DNA of 64,000 nucleotides from Osmia lignaria lignaria (taxonomy: Eukaryota > Arthropoda > Insecta > Hymenoptera > Megachilidae): the NCBI RefSeq assembly GCF_051020975.1, contig NC_135041.1, forward strand, positions 4,538,256 through 4,602,255, given 5' to 3'. A program made the position numbers and the translations under genes. A model generated the notes under the pieces. The model ran no database searches, was not told the DNA's origin, and saw only the letters and a list, made by a program, of their open reading frames with translations. Positions 24,201 to 38,756 of this stretch are shown here, piece after piece. How positions within the stretch are numbered: position 1 is the stretch's first letter; every line of letters begins with the position of its first letter.

Positions 24201-26590
24201 ATACTATTCGATGCAGTATCATAATTTCAGTATCATAGTTATGGCTATTTCTACTGCGGTGATGAATTGATTAACGTTAGAACTACTAGCATTCGATTCA
24301 TATTTTCAAATTACTAACTATTCTTTAATTCTATAAAAATTGATATATTGTATATAAAATGATTTGAAAAACTTGCAAAATCACAGGGTAGATGGATATC
24401 TTGAGGAGCAATAGTGGATGCTTGCGAAACCAGAGACTTTGTATATACATACACAGGTGACTCTTGTTGACCAAGAAAATTCTAACCAGCCTCGATGCTA
24501 ATTTGTTTATTCCGGTTGGAAACACTTCGCGTGATCACAGTCACTTCTGTCGAGGCCTGGGTCGATTAGAAATAGTCTGACCATTCGTACCGAGGCGTTT
24601 CAAACAAAGATTAAACGGCTTGTACGTGCTTATTTCCGACAACGGAATTTATGAAGCCCGAGAATTGCGTTACACGAGTAGCTGAACGAATTTCACGGCC
24701 GGCTCGTTAATCTCCCCCGACGTGTATAGTTTTAAAGTTAACTTTATTACATGGTTAACTATTAACCACTTTGATCGCAAACCACTTGAAACCAGAAAAG
24801 ATATATGTAATAATTGTTCGCTCGGCAGAGAACGCGTGATTTAATATCGAATAAAAATGAGGAAATCATGTAATTGTTATTACAACTGATCTGATACAAT
24901 TATAGAATCTATTAATACTAGAGTCTACGTAACGTATTATCATTGTACGTAAAGTTATGCAAAGTAACGTGACTCATTGTCAATATGTTGTCATGACCTA
25001 AACATTCTATTCCATAATTATCAAAGGACGGAATCTGGTACACGAAAATCATCAAATCTGGAGCAATGTTACAGTTTGTCCTAATTTCAACAATGTGAAA
25101 GTTTCTGGAGCAACTGTGAATTTTTCTAAAAATTATCATGTACTTTACATAATTCCAAGCAGCATTATAATTCCAGAATCAAGGAAGATTCAGTAAATTC
25201 GAGCAACTCGAAATGTTAAATGAGAAGCTTCATTTCAGAAGTACAATTGATTCTTTATTGAATTAAAATAGACTGAAAGGGACTTGATTTCTAAATGAAT
25301 TTCCATCAATTTGAAATATTAAAATTTGTTCGCTATGTTCGTCGTCCGATATTCCCTTGATTTCTGAATAGGTCTATTAATTATTCACAGTTTGAAACGG
25401 GTAAAATTTCGTAACAAATTTTCTACGGTCCGCGCAAGATTTGAGATATTCAAATGAAATTGTCAACAGCACACGGTTTGTACATTGACTCTTGACAATT
25501 CATGTAAATTTATTCAAGTTTCCTCTCGACGTTTATAAATATAAGGCGATAGTTTGTCTCTTGTATCAACTGAATTTCAATATTCCAGATAAGAGTAAAA
25601 ATAACGCATTCGGTCAGTCGGTAATAATACTCCGAATCATTCAATTTTCTACCTTCAATTATATTTTCATTAACAATAACTATGCAACAATCATCTTCCA
25701 GATATTAAGAAAATACATTTGAGATTATAGTGCCGTTTTGAAAATAAACATAAAGACTCATTTGTAACCCGTACAATCTATTATCATATAAATTTCAAAG
25801 AAAACATGGGATAATTTTCAAAGTAAATCTAATATAATCCGTGCACCACTTGTACCACATAAATCTCGAGAAAATAAATTTGAGATCGCGATGTTATTTT
25901 CAAAATAAATACAAACGCCCAACACTATGTTATCGTATAAATCTCAAAGGAAATTTGTAATCGTTTTCAAAGTAAACGTAAAGATTGATAAAAAAAAAAA
26001 AAATCAAATTTATAATGCATAGACTCACTTAAAGCTCAATCCATATACTTTAGTAGGTTCCGGTGAGGAAGTGTTGCAGCTTAGCCAACTGAACCAGGGT
26101 AAACATTCGATGAACATTTTCCTGAATGTTTTTTTTTAGATGAGAAATACTCCAGCAGATGACAAAAGACGGGATTCGTGTAACCGTAAATGAACTGATG
26201 CACTTTCCTGCGATCTCCTCTGCAACTCCGCGTTTCACTAACAGCAACGACGACCACGTCATTCACATTTTCTAGCAAGATATTACGTCAGGGGCACCCG
26301 ATAAAAACCACACTTCGAAATTCTCTTAAACGTAAATCACTGTTCAAACGAGTCACCTTTAAAACTTCACGTGATTTTACGGATTATGCTGTAAATCCAA
26401 CACGTTGAATGTCATGCGGGTGACAAGCGCCACAAAAATATAAATCTAAAATTTCAAGCAATAATAATACGCAACTACTTGTGTAAAACATCAAGTGAAT
26501 AAATTAAAAAATTTCACGATCTTTTACACCGCAGTATTCAAAGTATCAATTAATATTACCATCTCATGAAAATTACAAGAACATTTTTTT
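21255..26590. other. Non-coding stretch, no gene recognised
   Basis: AT-rich with only short chance ORFs, apart from the degenerate tandem repeat at 25735-26000. Confidence 0.6.
25735..26000. repeat. Degenerate tandem repeat, units of about 65-82 bp
   Basis: Three to four units, each starting with a TTTTCAAARTAAA-like motif and containing ATAAATYTCRAAG further in. Unit length and sequence have both drifted. Confidence 0.55.
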
Positions 26591-26817
26591 GTAATTATTT
26601 AGAAGTTGGTCCTCCTCACCGATTTTCGTGACCTTGAAATATGTTATCAAGGTCATCATTCTGAACAACTTTTCCCTATACATGTTACCGCCGCTCGGCC
26701 TTAGTTTCCGAGATATTTGCAAAAATCTTTAGTTAAACTTAGATTACGAGTACACTGTATTCAAGGGAAAAATGGAGACTGAATGATGATTGAAAGAGTG
26801 ATTGAAGTGGTTTGAGG

Positions 26818-26837
26818 TTAGGGTTAGGGTTAGGGTT
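26818..26837 (+). repeat. TTAGGG tract on left arm
   Basis: Three consecutive TTAGGG-type units at the inner end of the left foldback arm. Confidence 0.9.
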
Positions 26838-27087
26838 TTATTTTTGATTTTTTCACGTTATAATTACTCTTTATTTCACTTTTTATATACTGTATACCTA
26901 TTATTCATTTTGTGTTTTGTCAGAAATCGGAAACATTTAGCCCATCACGTCGAAAAATGCCATTATAAGATCATTAACATGATGTTGATATCGGAATAAA
27001 AACTCAGCTATATATCCCACGTAATGGGACGTACGAGTATCATAACGAGGAATATTAGTTCTCGTATCACGCCATGTACGCTCTGAA

Positions 27088-27150
27088 CCTAAACCTAACC
27101 TAAACCTAACCTAAGCTAACCTAACCCTAACCCTAACCCTAACCCTAACC
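27088..27150 (-). repeat. CCTAA/CCCTAA tract on right arm
   Basis: CCTAA and AAACCTAACC units grade into four CCCTAA units. The tract is longer than its partner on the left arm, so it has expanded or contracted after the arms formed. Confidence 0.9.
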
Positions 27151-27384
27151 TCAAACCACTTCAATTACTCTTTCAATCACTATTCAGTCTCCATATTTCC
27201 CGGAATCCAGTGTACTGGTGACATAAGTATAACTGCAGTTTTTTACGAATATCTCGGAAACTAAGGCCGAGCGGCGGTAACATGTATAGGGAAAAGTTGT
27301 TCAGAATGATGACCTTGACAACATATTTCAAGGTCACGAAAATCGGTGAGGAGGACCAACTTCTAAATAATTACCCATTTTTTT

Positions 27385-30300
27385 CTTAATTCTGTTGGAA
27401 AACATTAGTACAGTACTTAAACTCTTATTTATAACTATTCAACTTAGTGAACGTATTAATGTTGGATTTTAAATTGCAAAATCGAAAATTTACATCGAAT
27501 GATGAAATTTATACACATTAAATGAGACATGGATACAGAACTGTGTAAACACGATGTTTTTCACGATCGAGGACAAACGAACCTGACCGGTTTAGATACA
27601 TAAACAGAACACGTATATCACGTGTGTATTTTTTCTACTAGACTTTGAAAATTTAAACTTTTTCAATAATATTCCTCTTATAGCCATCAATTTAAATTGC
27701 ATATACAGGAAGGATTAATTGCTGAAGAGCAATTAGAAATAATTCATGAAGATCATGGTAATTAGAGTTTATTAAACAGTAAAATAACAACTCCTCTATA
27801 ATTTTTTCTAACTTTACGTACTAACCTGACCCAGTTACAGAATTACCCTGTACAGACGATAACGTATGATCATGTATTACAACATTTAACAACGTTACAA
27901 CGTCGGCTCAACTTTCGAACTATTAACAGGAGAACGGTTTCTCAAACAGCACCGTTCGTTTCGTTTCGAAAACAAAGTTTTTGCAATTAAATTTGTCCTC
28001 CTCGCTTATTTATGTATCTTTCGTTCTAATAGCGCATGGGGTTCAAAGGAAACTTGTGTTTTTCGTTTGGAAAAACTTGCTCTAACGTGTTCCATTTCAA
28101 TTGTAATTGTTTCAACGGGATAACAAAGTACGTAACTAACCGTTCACAGTGACCGTAGCGTAAATAGAACAGAGAATTCCGTCAAAGCGGTAAATTGAAA
28201 CATTCCGGTAAAACGAGACAAGCTTTTAATGGTTGTACACACGACTCTTTTCGTAACGAACCAGATCGGATCAAGATGATAAACGAAAATTGACTGTCAC
28301 GTTTGAATTAAAATATTCTGTGGTTGGTTGATTCTGTTCGAAGTAGAAGAAGGATCAATTTGTATATTGGAAAAGTTGAAAAAATATCGTGTCCAATATA
28401 ATTTTCTTTGATAAAAGTTACGTCAAACTTGATGAAGTAGAAAGGATTCATCGTAAAAGTGGCCAATCTGTCAACAATATTCTGACGTATTCAATCAGAC
28501 GGTAAAAATTAAAATAACATCAAACGATGAAATTCAATCAAATCGCAACTGAAATCCAGCGAACAGGTAAAAGTCACTATGGGAGTCACAGTAATACAAA
28601 CATTTTTCTCAAGCATACCGGGAGCATCAATTGAAACACGTTTTATCTCTGACGTTAGTAAATCATATTTTACCATGTTACAGTAGAATTCCATTTATTT
28701 CAGTAAAATTGATCCATTTCGATATTAAAATGAATGAAAGATTAAACCCTTGACTATCCCACGGGTAATCACCGACGACCGGTTCGGAGTTGCGATTAGA
28801 ACACAATGTATTTTCCACCTTAATTAATATTCATGTAATTGTAATTAATAAATGAACTTTGATTTAACACAAACCATTAACTGTTTCTATCAGTCGGAAA
28901 TAACGTAACACAATCTCACATCTATGGAACATAACTTTTCTTTGCCGTCGATGGATTCACGAATCAAAACGAACTGTGTTTGAAGGCTCCGCGGAGAATA
29001 CTATAATGAAACGTGTCTTCCCCTTTCAGTTTTGTCTGTTGTCTCACACCGGTTCTCCCACTTTGACCGGCTGTTCAAACAGGAGAGACCGGTATGGTGT
29101 TGAGCGAATCATTATAATCGCGTGATCTCGATCACGTGTATATAGGAATTAAGAATTGACGTTCGTCATTTACACTAGCAATAAGCGAAGAAAAACGTTA
29201 GGAGAAAAGAATTAAAGATACAAATTACCATTTCTGTCATTTGTTGTAGGATCAATTTCTAAATTACAACCTCTTTTTTTTCTTTTAAATTTAGTAAGAA
29301 TTTTTCTTACGGAAAATTGGAAGGCACCAATGACATGGGGTTCAAGGAATCTGAACTTTGCGAAAATCCGTTACGGTGCAAGATTATAAATTCTCCAAGG
29401 ATAGAGGAGAGAATTTCGAAGTTTAATGTGCATCGTGTCAGCAACAATCATCCATGCGGATTACGCGTTTGACTTCGTGCAAACGTACTTTGTAAACTTG
29501 GCTCGAGATGCTCGAGGTAACTCGAAACTCTATGATGTTGAACTTTGCGGACAAGTTGCGAACAGAAACGAGGTTCGTCCCCTTAAACCATCCCTGCTAC
29601 GGCTCTAATTCCAGTTGTCTTTTACGTTTAATTGAAATTGGAAATACGAGTAGACGAGCTCTACTCAAACATTGCGATTAATGTTACGTTATAATCGAAT
29701 GATATTCAGTTATATAAACACAGCCCAATTTCGACAAACGATCGAAATCGTATGATATAATTAGAGGCGATCACGTAAGCTCCCGTAAATGATCTTCGCA
29801 AACGTAACACGTAATTCGAGTATTTTTCTTCAAGTTATTACTGTCAATTGCAAATATTAATTTCACACTACACGTAACATTTCAAACACGAACTATTTTC
29901 CCGGCTACCTATCGCAAAAACAGTAAAAAGAACGAAGGAAACCGCTAATCGTTTCTCAATATTTTATTTAACGAATTCTAACGATATCTTAAATTATAAA
30001 TGCGAAATGTAAACTCATCACGGAGAAACCTGTACGAATGCAGTAGTTTGAATAAGAAATTGAAATGTGGATAAGGAATTTGAAAAGTTTCTTTTTCTGT
30101 CGCAGAAGAACTGCAACAGTGATTCGGAAAGTTTACGCTCTTATCGAGAAGTAACGACTTTCTCGTTAAACCTGACGAAATCAAAAAGTTTCCTTGAAGC
30201 AATCATTCGCGAGGTATTTACCGATACCTAGAGACATTAATTGCCTTACGAATGACGTTCAAGGATGTTTGAAAGGTGATTAAAATATCAGTCGTAAAGA

Positions 30301-33300
30301 AATACTGACACTTTGCGTCAATTTATTTATAATAAATAGAAACTTTGTTGAATAAAACAGAAATTAACGGTCAAATTATGATAAAGGTATCTGTTACAGA
30401 ATATCAATTTAATGAACCATTCCCGGATGGTTGTAAATTCAACATTTGAAATGAATCCGCGGAAATATTATCTATATCAGTTTTGACCGAATGAATATTT
30501 ATATATCTTGATAGAAATAATATTATTGATTTTATTCGCAAGTCATAACTAATGCAGCTAAAAATAAGTCTCGAGACCTTAAAATTCACGAACGTACGAA
30601 TTGCAAATGAGGAAAAATTTCGGGAGTAATGTTAGAAGATCAGGAATCAGCGAGTCGCTATTGGGAATTGCACTAGGATATAAAAGATATTTTATAATAA
30701 ATGAAACAGTAAGAAATAGGATAAAATAGGACAATTAACAATTTGAATGCAGAACATTCCCCTAAAATAATCATTTTAAATAGAAATGGCATAACACCGA
30801 GAGCATTAATATCTCCTAAATACAAACATGTATTTTTAAATTCTGACTAATAAAGCATTGCAACGGATTATTGATGATTCAAATTTGACAGTCAGACAGA
30901 TGTGCCTAATCCGTCTGAAACACATATCGTTTAAACGATATTATTACATAGAGCATAATAATACAGTAAACTATGTGCGTTTATTTTTTAATTTCCACCT
31001 TTTACATTGACGAAACACGTGCAAGATAATGATAATGGGAGCAGCTGCAAGGCTCTGATGATTACGTAACATCGTCGAAGAGATCCTCGAGCGTTTTTCA
31101 AACGGTGTATTCAAATTGGACAAAAACAAGAAGAATAATTAATATCGAGGACAGTGGGTTTAATCAAAGAATAAAAAGTGTTCGACGATCAAAGGGGGCA
31201 GGTGATAGGAAGCGTTTTTCGACGATGGAATAATAAATTTCTCAACGTGCTTCGGCAATTTCGCTAAGCTGACATGGCGAAAGCTTTACCGTTTATATTA
31301 ACACGATTTCAAGCGTTCAAGAGCTGGCTGATATTAAAACGCAGAAAGATGTAGCGGTAAAATTAATAACGCAACTTTTTAATTATTTTAAAGAGTTTCG
31401 CTAAGCCGTGCGAAAACGAAAACGATGATATTTTTATCGCATCAAGGAATTCATCATCTCTGTTAAAAAGGAAGTATATTACCTGGAAATATCCAAGTGC
31501 ATTCTAAAACGATTCACGTTTAAGCGATTCTTTTGAACGAAGAGCGAGCGAATTTCTCCGTTGAAGAATTAAATGATAAATACGGAAGGCGCGGATTCTG
31601 AAAAGCTTCCTATTCAAATTCGTTCGAGCATATTTAAAAACTTTATTAAGAAAATGTGACGAGCGAATGAAAGGATTCGAGGAAAAGCGAAAGAATCGGG
31701 TGATACCACGATGAAGAATATCTTCCGATGAAATCGGTAACGAATCGAGTCTCGAACAGCGACTACTTAATTGACTTCGAGAACTGAATAAAATAACAAT
31801 GGATATTATTTTGCAGCTGTAACTTCAGTGTCGTAACAATTGTTGATAAAGTGGCAAGTACAAACGTGCCAATAAAGGAATAATTAATTGCGAAGGAGGA
31901 AAAGCGCGAAGAAATTGTCGTCTGATGTCGAGAATCATTCTCCCAGAAAAGAAATAATAATTTGCAAGGTTCAAAGCTACACCAGACGAAAAGCGAAACT
32001 GTTCGAATTAAAGGATATTCACGCGTTAATTTCACAGATTTCGAGTTTCCTTAAAAAGCTACACACGTCCAGGAAAGAAATATTCATCCTCACCCGTCCT
32101 TATCCTCTTCCCGGTCCGTCTCTTCTTTATCTCCCATATTCTTCCACGATACTTTCTCAGCTACGGATCACGAAGTTAGGGTTGCCTGTACGAAGAGGGG
32201 TACATAACGTGCCAGATAAACGGCAATCCGTTCGTTTACGAGTATTTTAACCAACTGGTAATTCGCACGAGTAGAAGAAGAATGGCGCGATCAGAGAGTT
32301 GGTCAATCCGAGCTGGTCTCGCTATCAAATTTTGCTCAACTGGCTCGGTTGAAGTAGCCCAAGGCATCGTTAACTGTTACGGCTTCGGAAATCCCGCAAG
32401 CACCCAATTCTATTTTGTATAATGCCATAATGCCATTAGAGGGGTATCCTATATCGTTGTTTTCCGCATGCGGTGTGTTACAAATGGGACGACAAACGAA
32501 TGGAGCATAATCGTTTGTGAGAAAACATCTAGAGAAGAATTCCGCTAACTACTTCGAGTAACCATTTACTGTAACGTTCAATAAAAACGGGGGAAAGTTG
32601 TTCGAAACTTTTTCCAATAAAATAATTCAGATCCTCTCTGAAGAAAGAAGCCACACCTGGCAAGTTTCAATGAAAAATTAGAAATCAGATGAGAAAATTA
32701 GAAGACAATTTGAAAAACCAAAAGAACGAAGAAGCTTTTAAATGGAACATGGGCTTCCTCTAAAGTCGAACCTACATTTATAATCCTGTTCAAAGGGATA
32801 CCTGTCGACGTTTCAATATATGTTACAAGATATTACAATACATTATATGTATACAAGAAGATTAAAATCTTCACCCTTGTAACTATAGAAATACATACGT
32901 ATATTCGATGCACGGAGTGTCTTATGCAACTTTTCAAGGAAAATTGAAATACTCGAAGATACAATGGTCTTATGAATAGGAGAAAATGTACAATCGGAAA
33001 GGGTTAAGGGTTTTGTACATAATTAATTCTTCAAATCCTTATATAATAACAATTTGATTATAGATCGGTATAGCTCAGTATCTGTTCGCCTCAATTCTAA
33101 AACATTTATCTTCCATGGGTTAACAAGGGTTATTTTCCTAATAATTCCCTGAATTACGTATTTCTAAAGCAAGAAACGTAGAAGCCGTGAATAAACGTAG
33201 TACTACACCGCGAATGTGTTAACAGAACGACTCTGTTGTTTACAACACACGCATACAAAGTTAAAAGATCCTATGAATACGTACGATGCTATTCATTTCT

Positions 33301-35500
33301 CTCTGTTAGCAACACACTAACGCACGACACTCCAACTTATGCGGATGCACCTCTCTGACTTTAACTGTATGCATTCCCTTGACATACGGTCTGAATCGTG
33401 CCTATTGTGAAGACGTAACGAAGCGTCGGCTAAACGACTTCTGATGTTCTACCAACAACCGATGCATTCTTGTTTAATTTCCTGCAAGTGAAACAACATC
33501 ACTCCGTTTCTCTTCAACCAATGATCGTGAAAACGTTTTGTATATTATATGTATAGCTGGATAAAATTGCAATATAAAATTGATACTTCAATTATGAATC
33601 AAAGAATTTTTTAACACATTTTTTTAAATCTAAGGGTAAGATATATTGTATAGTAATTGCCTGTCGATAAGGTGCTAATATTATAAAAATAAATGTGAAA
33701 GAGGGTGATGGTTTGAACTGTGAGAACTTTCCTTTAAAGTATTGATCTTTAAAGAGAAGCAGGTGCATTATATTCCGTTACGTAAACGGATAAACAAGAA
33801 AGCGTTACCTTTTTCAAAGTATACTTTATATTCTAATTATGAATATAATTAAAAAGCATTATTAATATTAAGAAGATAACGAATAACCTAGTTAAGTAAA
33901 TTTCGCTTATCACGTTTGAACACTCTATTAATTTATCAATTTAATTCATGAATTTTTCACGATCAATCCATTGCATCAAATTTAATTCCCTGCAGTATGG
34001 ACAAAATAAACTTTGATATTTTAAATGTAAATTGTTGCCGTATCAGCGGACCCATCGTTTAACGGTTAATTATGTAAATGAAAAATTATTATAAATTTAT
34101 GAAACACAAAGGTAAAAGTCAGTGGAAAATGCGATAGCTATCGGGGACATGTTAAATGTTTTTAGTATAAAGGAATCGTCGAACAATTTAAAAGCGAAAT
34201 ATTACTCTGAACGTTTCAGTGAACTGAAAATACAAATCTTTCGATATTTACATACCCGCAATTACAAAATAATCGTCCGCATTTCCGGAACTCCGTCGAC
34301 AGTAAGCAGTTAATCATTCGAGCGTAACGCTCGTATTCTAGGTGAGATACTTTGTTAACGCACAAATGTACAATAACAGGAAATAGGTATTCACAGTTAT
34401 TATGCATTATTACGCAACAATTTGCAACCATACACGGGACATTTCGTGGTTAATTTCGAGGCGTTTCAATTGTACGATGGTAGGAACGCGCAATAAACGT
34501 TTAATCGTTTATAGTGCAACGTGTTTTCGATATTAATCATTGAATCATTTGTGGTCTATTTTTAAAATCCAACGATCTGTAATGCACGCGGCTTGTAATT
34601 TCAACGATTTACGTTTGATACGACTGCATCGTATTCGTTAAAAGCATGTAATAACAGCGTGTGCTGTAAAAAGTGCTGCTGGCTATATGATTTTGTTAAT
34701 TAAATGTTGTACAAGAAATGAATTAATTTCTTTAATGAAAAAGTATTAAATGTGATATTTGAAACTCCGGTTACTAATGTTTCTGGTTCTATATGGCGTT
34801 CGCTAATTCCCTGTTAGGAACGCTTTTTGGTCACGTGACCATCCCCTCTTTTACTTACATACCCAATGAACCGATCAACTGTGTCACGTGATAATTCCTC
34901 TTTCGTTACAAGTTCCCACCTTCAGAGCGCCGAATACGAGAAATTAAGCGCATAAATTCCTTAAATGTTCCTCTTGATAAAGGTGAGGATATAAGGAAAT
35001 ACGCTCTGTTTCATTACCGCTGATATAATAGGTCTAACCTTGGATCAAAATTGACTCGATGTTGACTGGACGAGGATTAAACACTAACGTGAGATCCTAA
35101 TTTAACGTTTCTACGCCTACGGCTATTTCTGATTGTACGAAAACAATGGAGTTCATAATAAATCAACCTACGCACGTGACTTTATGGTCAGAATAATTGC
35201 TTGAACTAAAAACACGACCTTCTTACCACTACGTGCCTTCTTAAATCATCTACTTAATGTGACCAGGCTTGGAAGGACAATTACATGTGATTGGAGCTTC
35301 ATACCTGGTAGGCTGGAACGTTGCAAATTTTAACTCATTAATCACGCGTTGGCCTAATATCACAAAAGTGAACTACTTTATATGCAATTAATGATAAAAA
35401 GTCATCACTCTACGCTTATCGTTAAGGTTATTTTTTGAGTAGGCACTCAAGGAAATGAAAATCTAAAATTTCTTTTCACGCTCCTATCTATATCGCGCTG
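27385..35500. other. Non-coding stretch of 8 kb, no gene recognised
   Basis: Low-GC sequence with only short chance ORFs. A 120-codon plus-strand ORF at 31888-32250 has no recognisable domain or splice context. I see no RNA gene, transposase or structured repeat. Confidence 0.55.
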
Positions 35501-36540
35501 TCAGTTATTCTCACATTACGCTACGTTAGATTTTATAATCGTTCTTATCGCGTGTATCACTCGTTATCAGGAAATCGCGAATTAACACGAACCACCACGA
35601 AGTGGTTCCCGCTCGTCCCTCGACAGAAATCGTCAATTTCCGTCGAGCTCCGGCTGCCGTAGGACGGCGTCGTTTTCTGGCTCCGTAAAACGAATGTTCA
35701 AACACTGGTGAAACGTCGTGCAAGTAGCGTGTACAAGTGAATTTGCTTGGTTGTCATAAAAATCTGTCGTTCGTTTCGAACCGAAAATTGATTTTTATCC
35801 TATATGTATATGACGTATTTGCTCGTTAACTGTTACCTCATCGATTGTGGTTTTCCCACGGTCAAGCCGTTTCGTAGTCAGCTCCTCATTCTTCCTCTCT
35901 TCATCTCCTTGATAGCCAGCATTGTAGCCATGTGCACGTGAACGTGGCCGTTCTGTACAACGATCACCGCCATGACACACGATTCCTCGTTCCCGTGGCG
36001 GGAGACTGGTTTACGAACATTTCACGATCTCACCAATGGCACGCGCGACATTCAACGGGATTGTTTTGGCAACCGGCAACAGGTCCCGTTACTCACTGTT
36101 TAACGACACGCGTCGGTCTTGTTATTGTTTATTGTTCGCTCACTGCACAGCTGCAAGCGTCGCGTAGCGTCGTTTTAGCGTTGATCGCGTCGGTCTCGCG
36201 AACGATTGCTCTATTTCGGTCCACTCAGGTAAGAGAGGAGAGACAGCACAGTCTGACTCGGACGAATGCTTGGCGACACTATTAACGAAGCTTAAAAAGA
36301 ACGACCACTTTGAAAACCGTAAGAGAGAAAAGGAGAAATGAGCCAGGGAAACTGAGAAAGAGTAAGTATAAAAGAGAGGAGAAACACGAGACTCGGAGCC
36401 AACGGCTACCATTATAAATAGTTGCGACCGCTAGCGATGGGAGTAATACCCTCGCGTCCGCTAGGTGGTACAACTGTGCATGCCGCGCATTTTTAAAAAT
36501 TTCAAATGATGCGCAAGAAGACGTATAGAGCACTCCAAAT
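35501..36540 (+). promoter_or_regulatory. GC-richer island with possible first-exon donor
   Basis: GC content rises relative to both flanks, and a strong donor-like site (CACTCAG then GTAAGA) lies at 36229 on the plus strand. This could be a promoter with a non-coding first exon ending at 36228. No downstream plus-strand coding exon was found, so this is only a candidate. Confidence 0.2.
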
Positions 36541-37329
36541 CAGGTCAATTTTAGAAATTAATTGGGAACAAACTACGAAAAATAATTCAATACAAGTTTT
36601 TGCATTTTGTTAAATACATCTTATACTATAGAAATATATATATATGTTTATTAAATTCAACTTTGTATAACGCACTAAGGAGTTATTGAATTCGAGGCTT
36701 CAAATAAATTGTAAAAACAATGTATAGTATAATAAAACACAGTTTTGTAAAAGATACGGTTAGAATTTTATCTCGCTCCTGCAGACAATGAGTTAATATA
36801 AAAAAATTGACCAAATTGAGAACGCCTATTAAAAATAATAAAATAAAACCAACTTACGTTGAATTCTAACGCGATAGTATTAATCTTTTGGGTTTGAAAC
36901 TGTTCGATATCGTATTGTAGCCATCGCTCCCGACTGAATTAGAAGGAGACTATCCAAAAGGAGAGATAAAGATAGAAAACGTCGACGGAAGTATGCTCGT
37001 AAGAAGGAGAGAGACAGAAACGGAAAACCGTTTCTCTCATTTGCTCTATCTTCATGCTTTGCGTCATTATTCCGTCACAAAGACCCGACATGAATGTTAA
37101 TAGGCGGCAAACCTAACATGTAAATCTGCATATTTTTGACGAATTAAAAACAGTAGATTTTCGTTTCATATGAGAACGTTGGTAGCGAACGTGTTAATAA
37201 TACTACATAAATAAAAATATCAATGCAATGCAACTATTTTATTTATTTAAGAATTTAATCATTCTGATATAAATAAAATACATTGCAAAGGTGATTGTGG
37301 ATAAAAAATACTCTAAACATGTGACTTAC
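36541..37329. other. Non-coding stretch, no gene recognised
   Basis: AT-rich, short poly-A and TATATA patches only. Confidence 0.5.
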
Positions 37330-37437
37330 CGGACTTGTATCACTTGCACCTTCGATGCATCTTGGAATTGACCCTTGATTGATCGTTGTCCACCGTGTAA
37401 TTAAGGTCATTAAAAAGAGAAGTTCGGATCCTTGGAC
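37330..37437 (-). other. Splice-bounded candidate exon of unknown transcript
   Basis: 108 nt, a multiple of three, bounded by TTTTATTTTCAG upstream and GTAAGT downstream, with one frame open throughout (VQGSELLFLMTLITRW and on to ASDTSP). It lies downstream of the troponin T stop codon and belongs to no gene I recognise. It may be part of a non-coding RNA or a small unknown gene. Confidence 0.3.
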
Positions 37438-38756
37438 CTGAAAATAAAAATTACAATAGTCAGAAGAAAAAAGGGAGAAATATATAAGAGAACATGCAAC
37501 CAGGCTTGATGCACACACATAAACACATTAAAAAATGCAATAATACATGTAATCTGCTGTAACATGAAAAATCACAGTACCAAACACGCGTATTTCTATA
37601 TCCACTTACACATGCCCAATTGTGTGAGGAATCATATTATGTGTATAACACATGTGAACACATACATATCCCCAACCACACGAGCAACCACGCTACAAAA
37701 CATATTAATACGCCTACATATACGTGCCTAACCACACGAGGACACACACGTAACACATGGTAAGAGAAGGATAACCACACACACGAATATCTGAATTGAC
37801 AGATCGTACCGATTCCGATTGCTACATAGATGTGGATTCCGTGACGGCCGCAATAAGACTGGCCTCCTCAAGTTCAAGCAGTGATAACAGATCGGAACTA
37901 AGCCGTACATTTACATTTGTATTTACATTTTGTAGGAGCACTATCTAAACCTGAAACTACTCGATGGAAACGAATTTAATTCTTATTTTTCATTCTATCG
38001 TTATTTGTTTATTAAATTGTTACTATATTTATTGTAAATTATTTTTGTATCGATTTAAATAAAGATTTTAGTTAATTATTATTGTGTTACGAGATACTAA
38101 AATTTACACGAGAATTATTAAATGCAAATTTCGGTGTTGTTTATTTTAAGGATAGTTTATTGGCATCGTTTCCACGATTTGAACCCGTTTATAAATTTTG
38201 GCTCGAATCCGAATAATCATAGGAATTACTAGACGCGAGAAGATAATAAATTATTCAATATACATACTTTGTATTTGCTATTAATTTAATCAGACGTTTA
38301 TGTTTCTTTAATTGATAAACAAACGTGTTATACAGTCCATTAAAAATCGACATGATTTATTATAAATGAACCATTAATCTCGCGGTAAAAAACAAAGTAA
38401 TCTAACATTTTTTAATCATTCAATTGAACTTTAAATTAGAGAAAGATTATCTTTTTCGTGTTACAGATTAAATAAACATTAAACACTCTGACAAATTCTT
38501 ACAATATCCCACTTTATTGTTAATAAAATCGTCCAGAAGAGCGGAAGTAAGAAAATCAAACAAGATAATCGGTAAGTAGAGTTTCAATAACGAATAAAAA
38601 CACCGTTAACGTCTTTACTTCGAAAACTGTTCTTTTGCAATCGGGTCCTCTTAATTTACAATCAAGATTAACATTTTATACACGTAACAAATCAAGGATT
38701 ATCTCCTAGGGATAAAGATAGGTGGATTCCTCGCGAAATCTTATACGATAAACCGT

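Larger units (their letters stand above)
26591..27374. mobile_element. Foldback element with TTAGGG/CCCTAA inner arms
   Basis: The left arm (26591 to about 26837) and the right arm (about 27088 to 27374) are near-perfect inverted copies. Left begins GTAATTATTTAGAAGTTGG and right ends CCAACTTCTAAATAATTAC. The 9-mer CATTTTTTT lies directly outside the left end (26582-26590) and one base outside the right end (27376-27384), as expected of a target-site duplication. The arms end inwards in three TTAGGG units on the left and a mixture of CCTAA and CCCTAA units on the right. The central 250 bp has no ORF of note. Long arms with an 8-9 bp duplication fit Mutator- or hAT-like non-autonomous elements, but the family is not established. 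Confidence 0.75.

Noticed and set aside
31888..32250. 120-codon plus-strand ORF
   Set aside because: No recognisable domain, no convincing splice sites or promoter, and basic low-complexity N-terminus; chance ORF is more likely.
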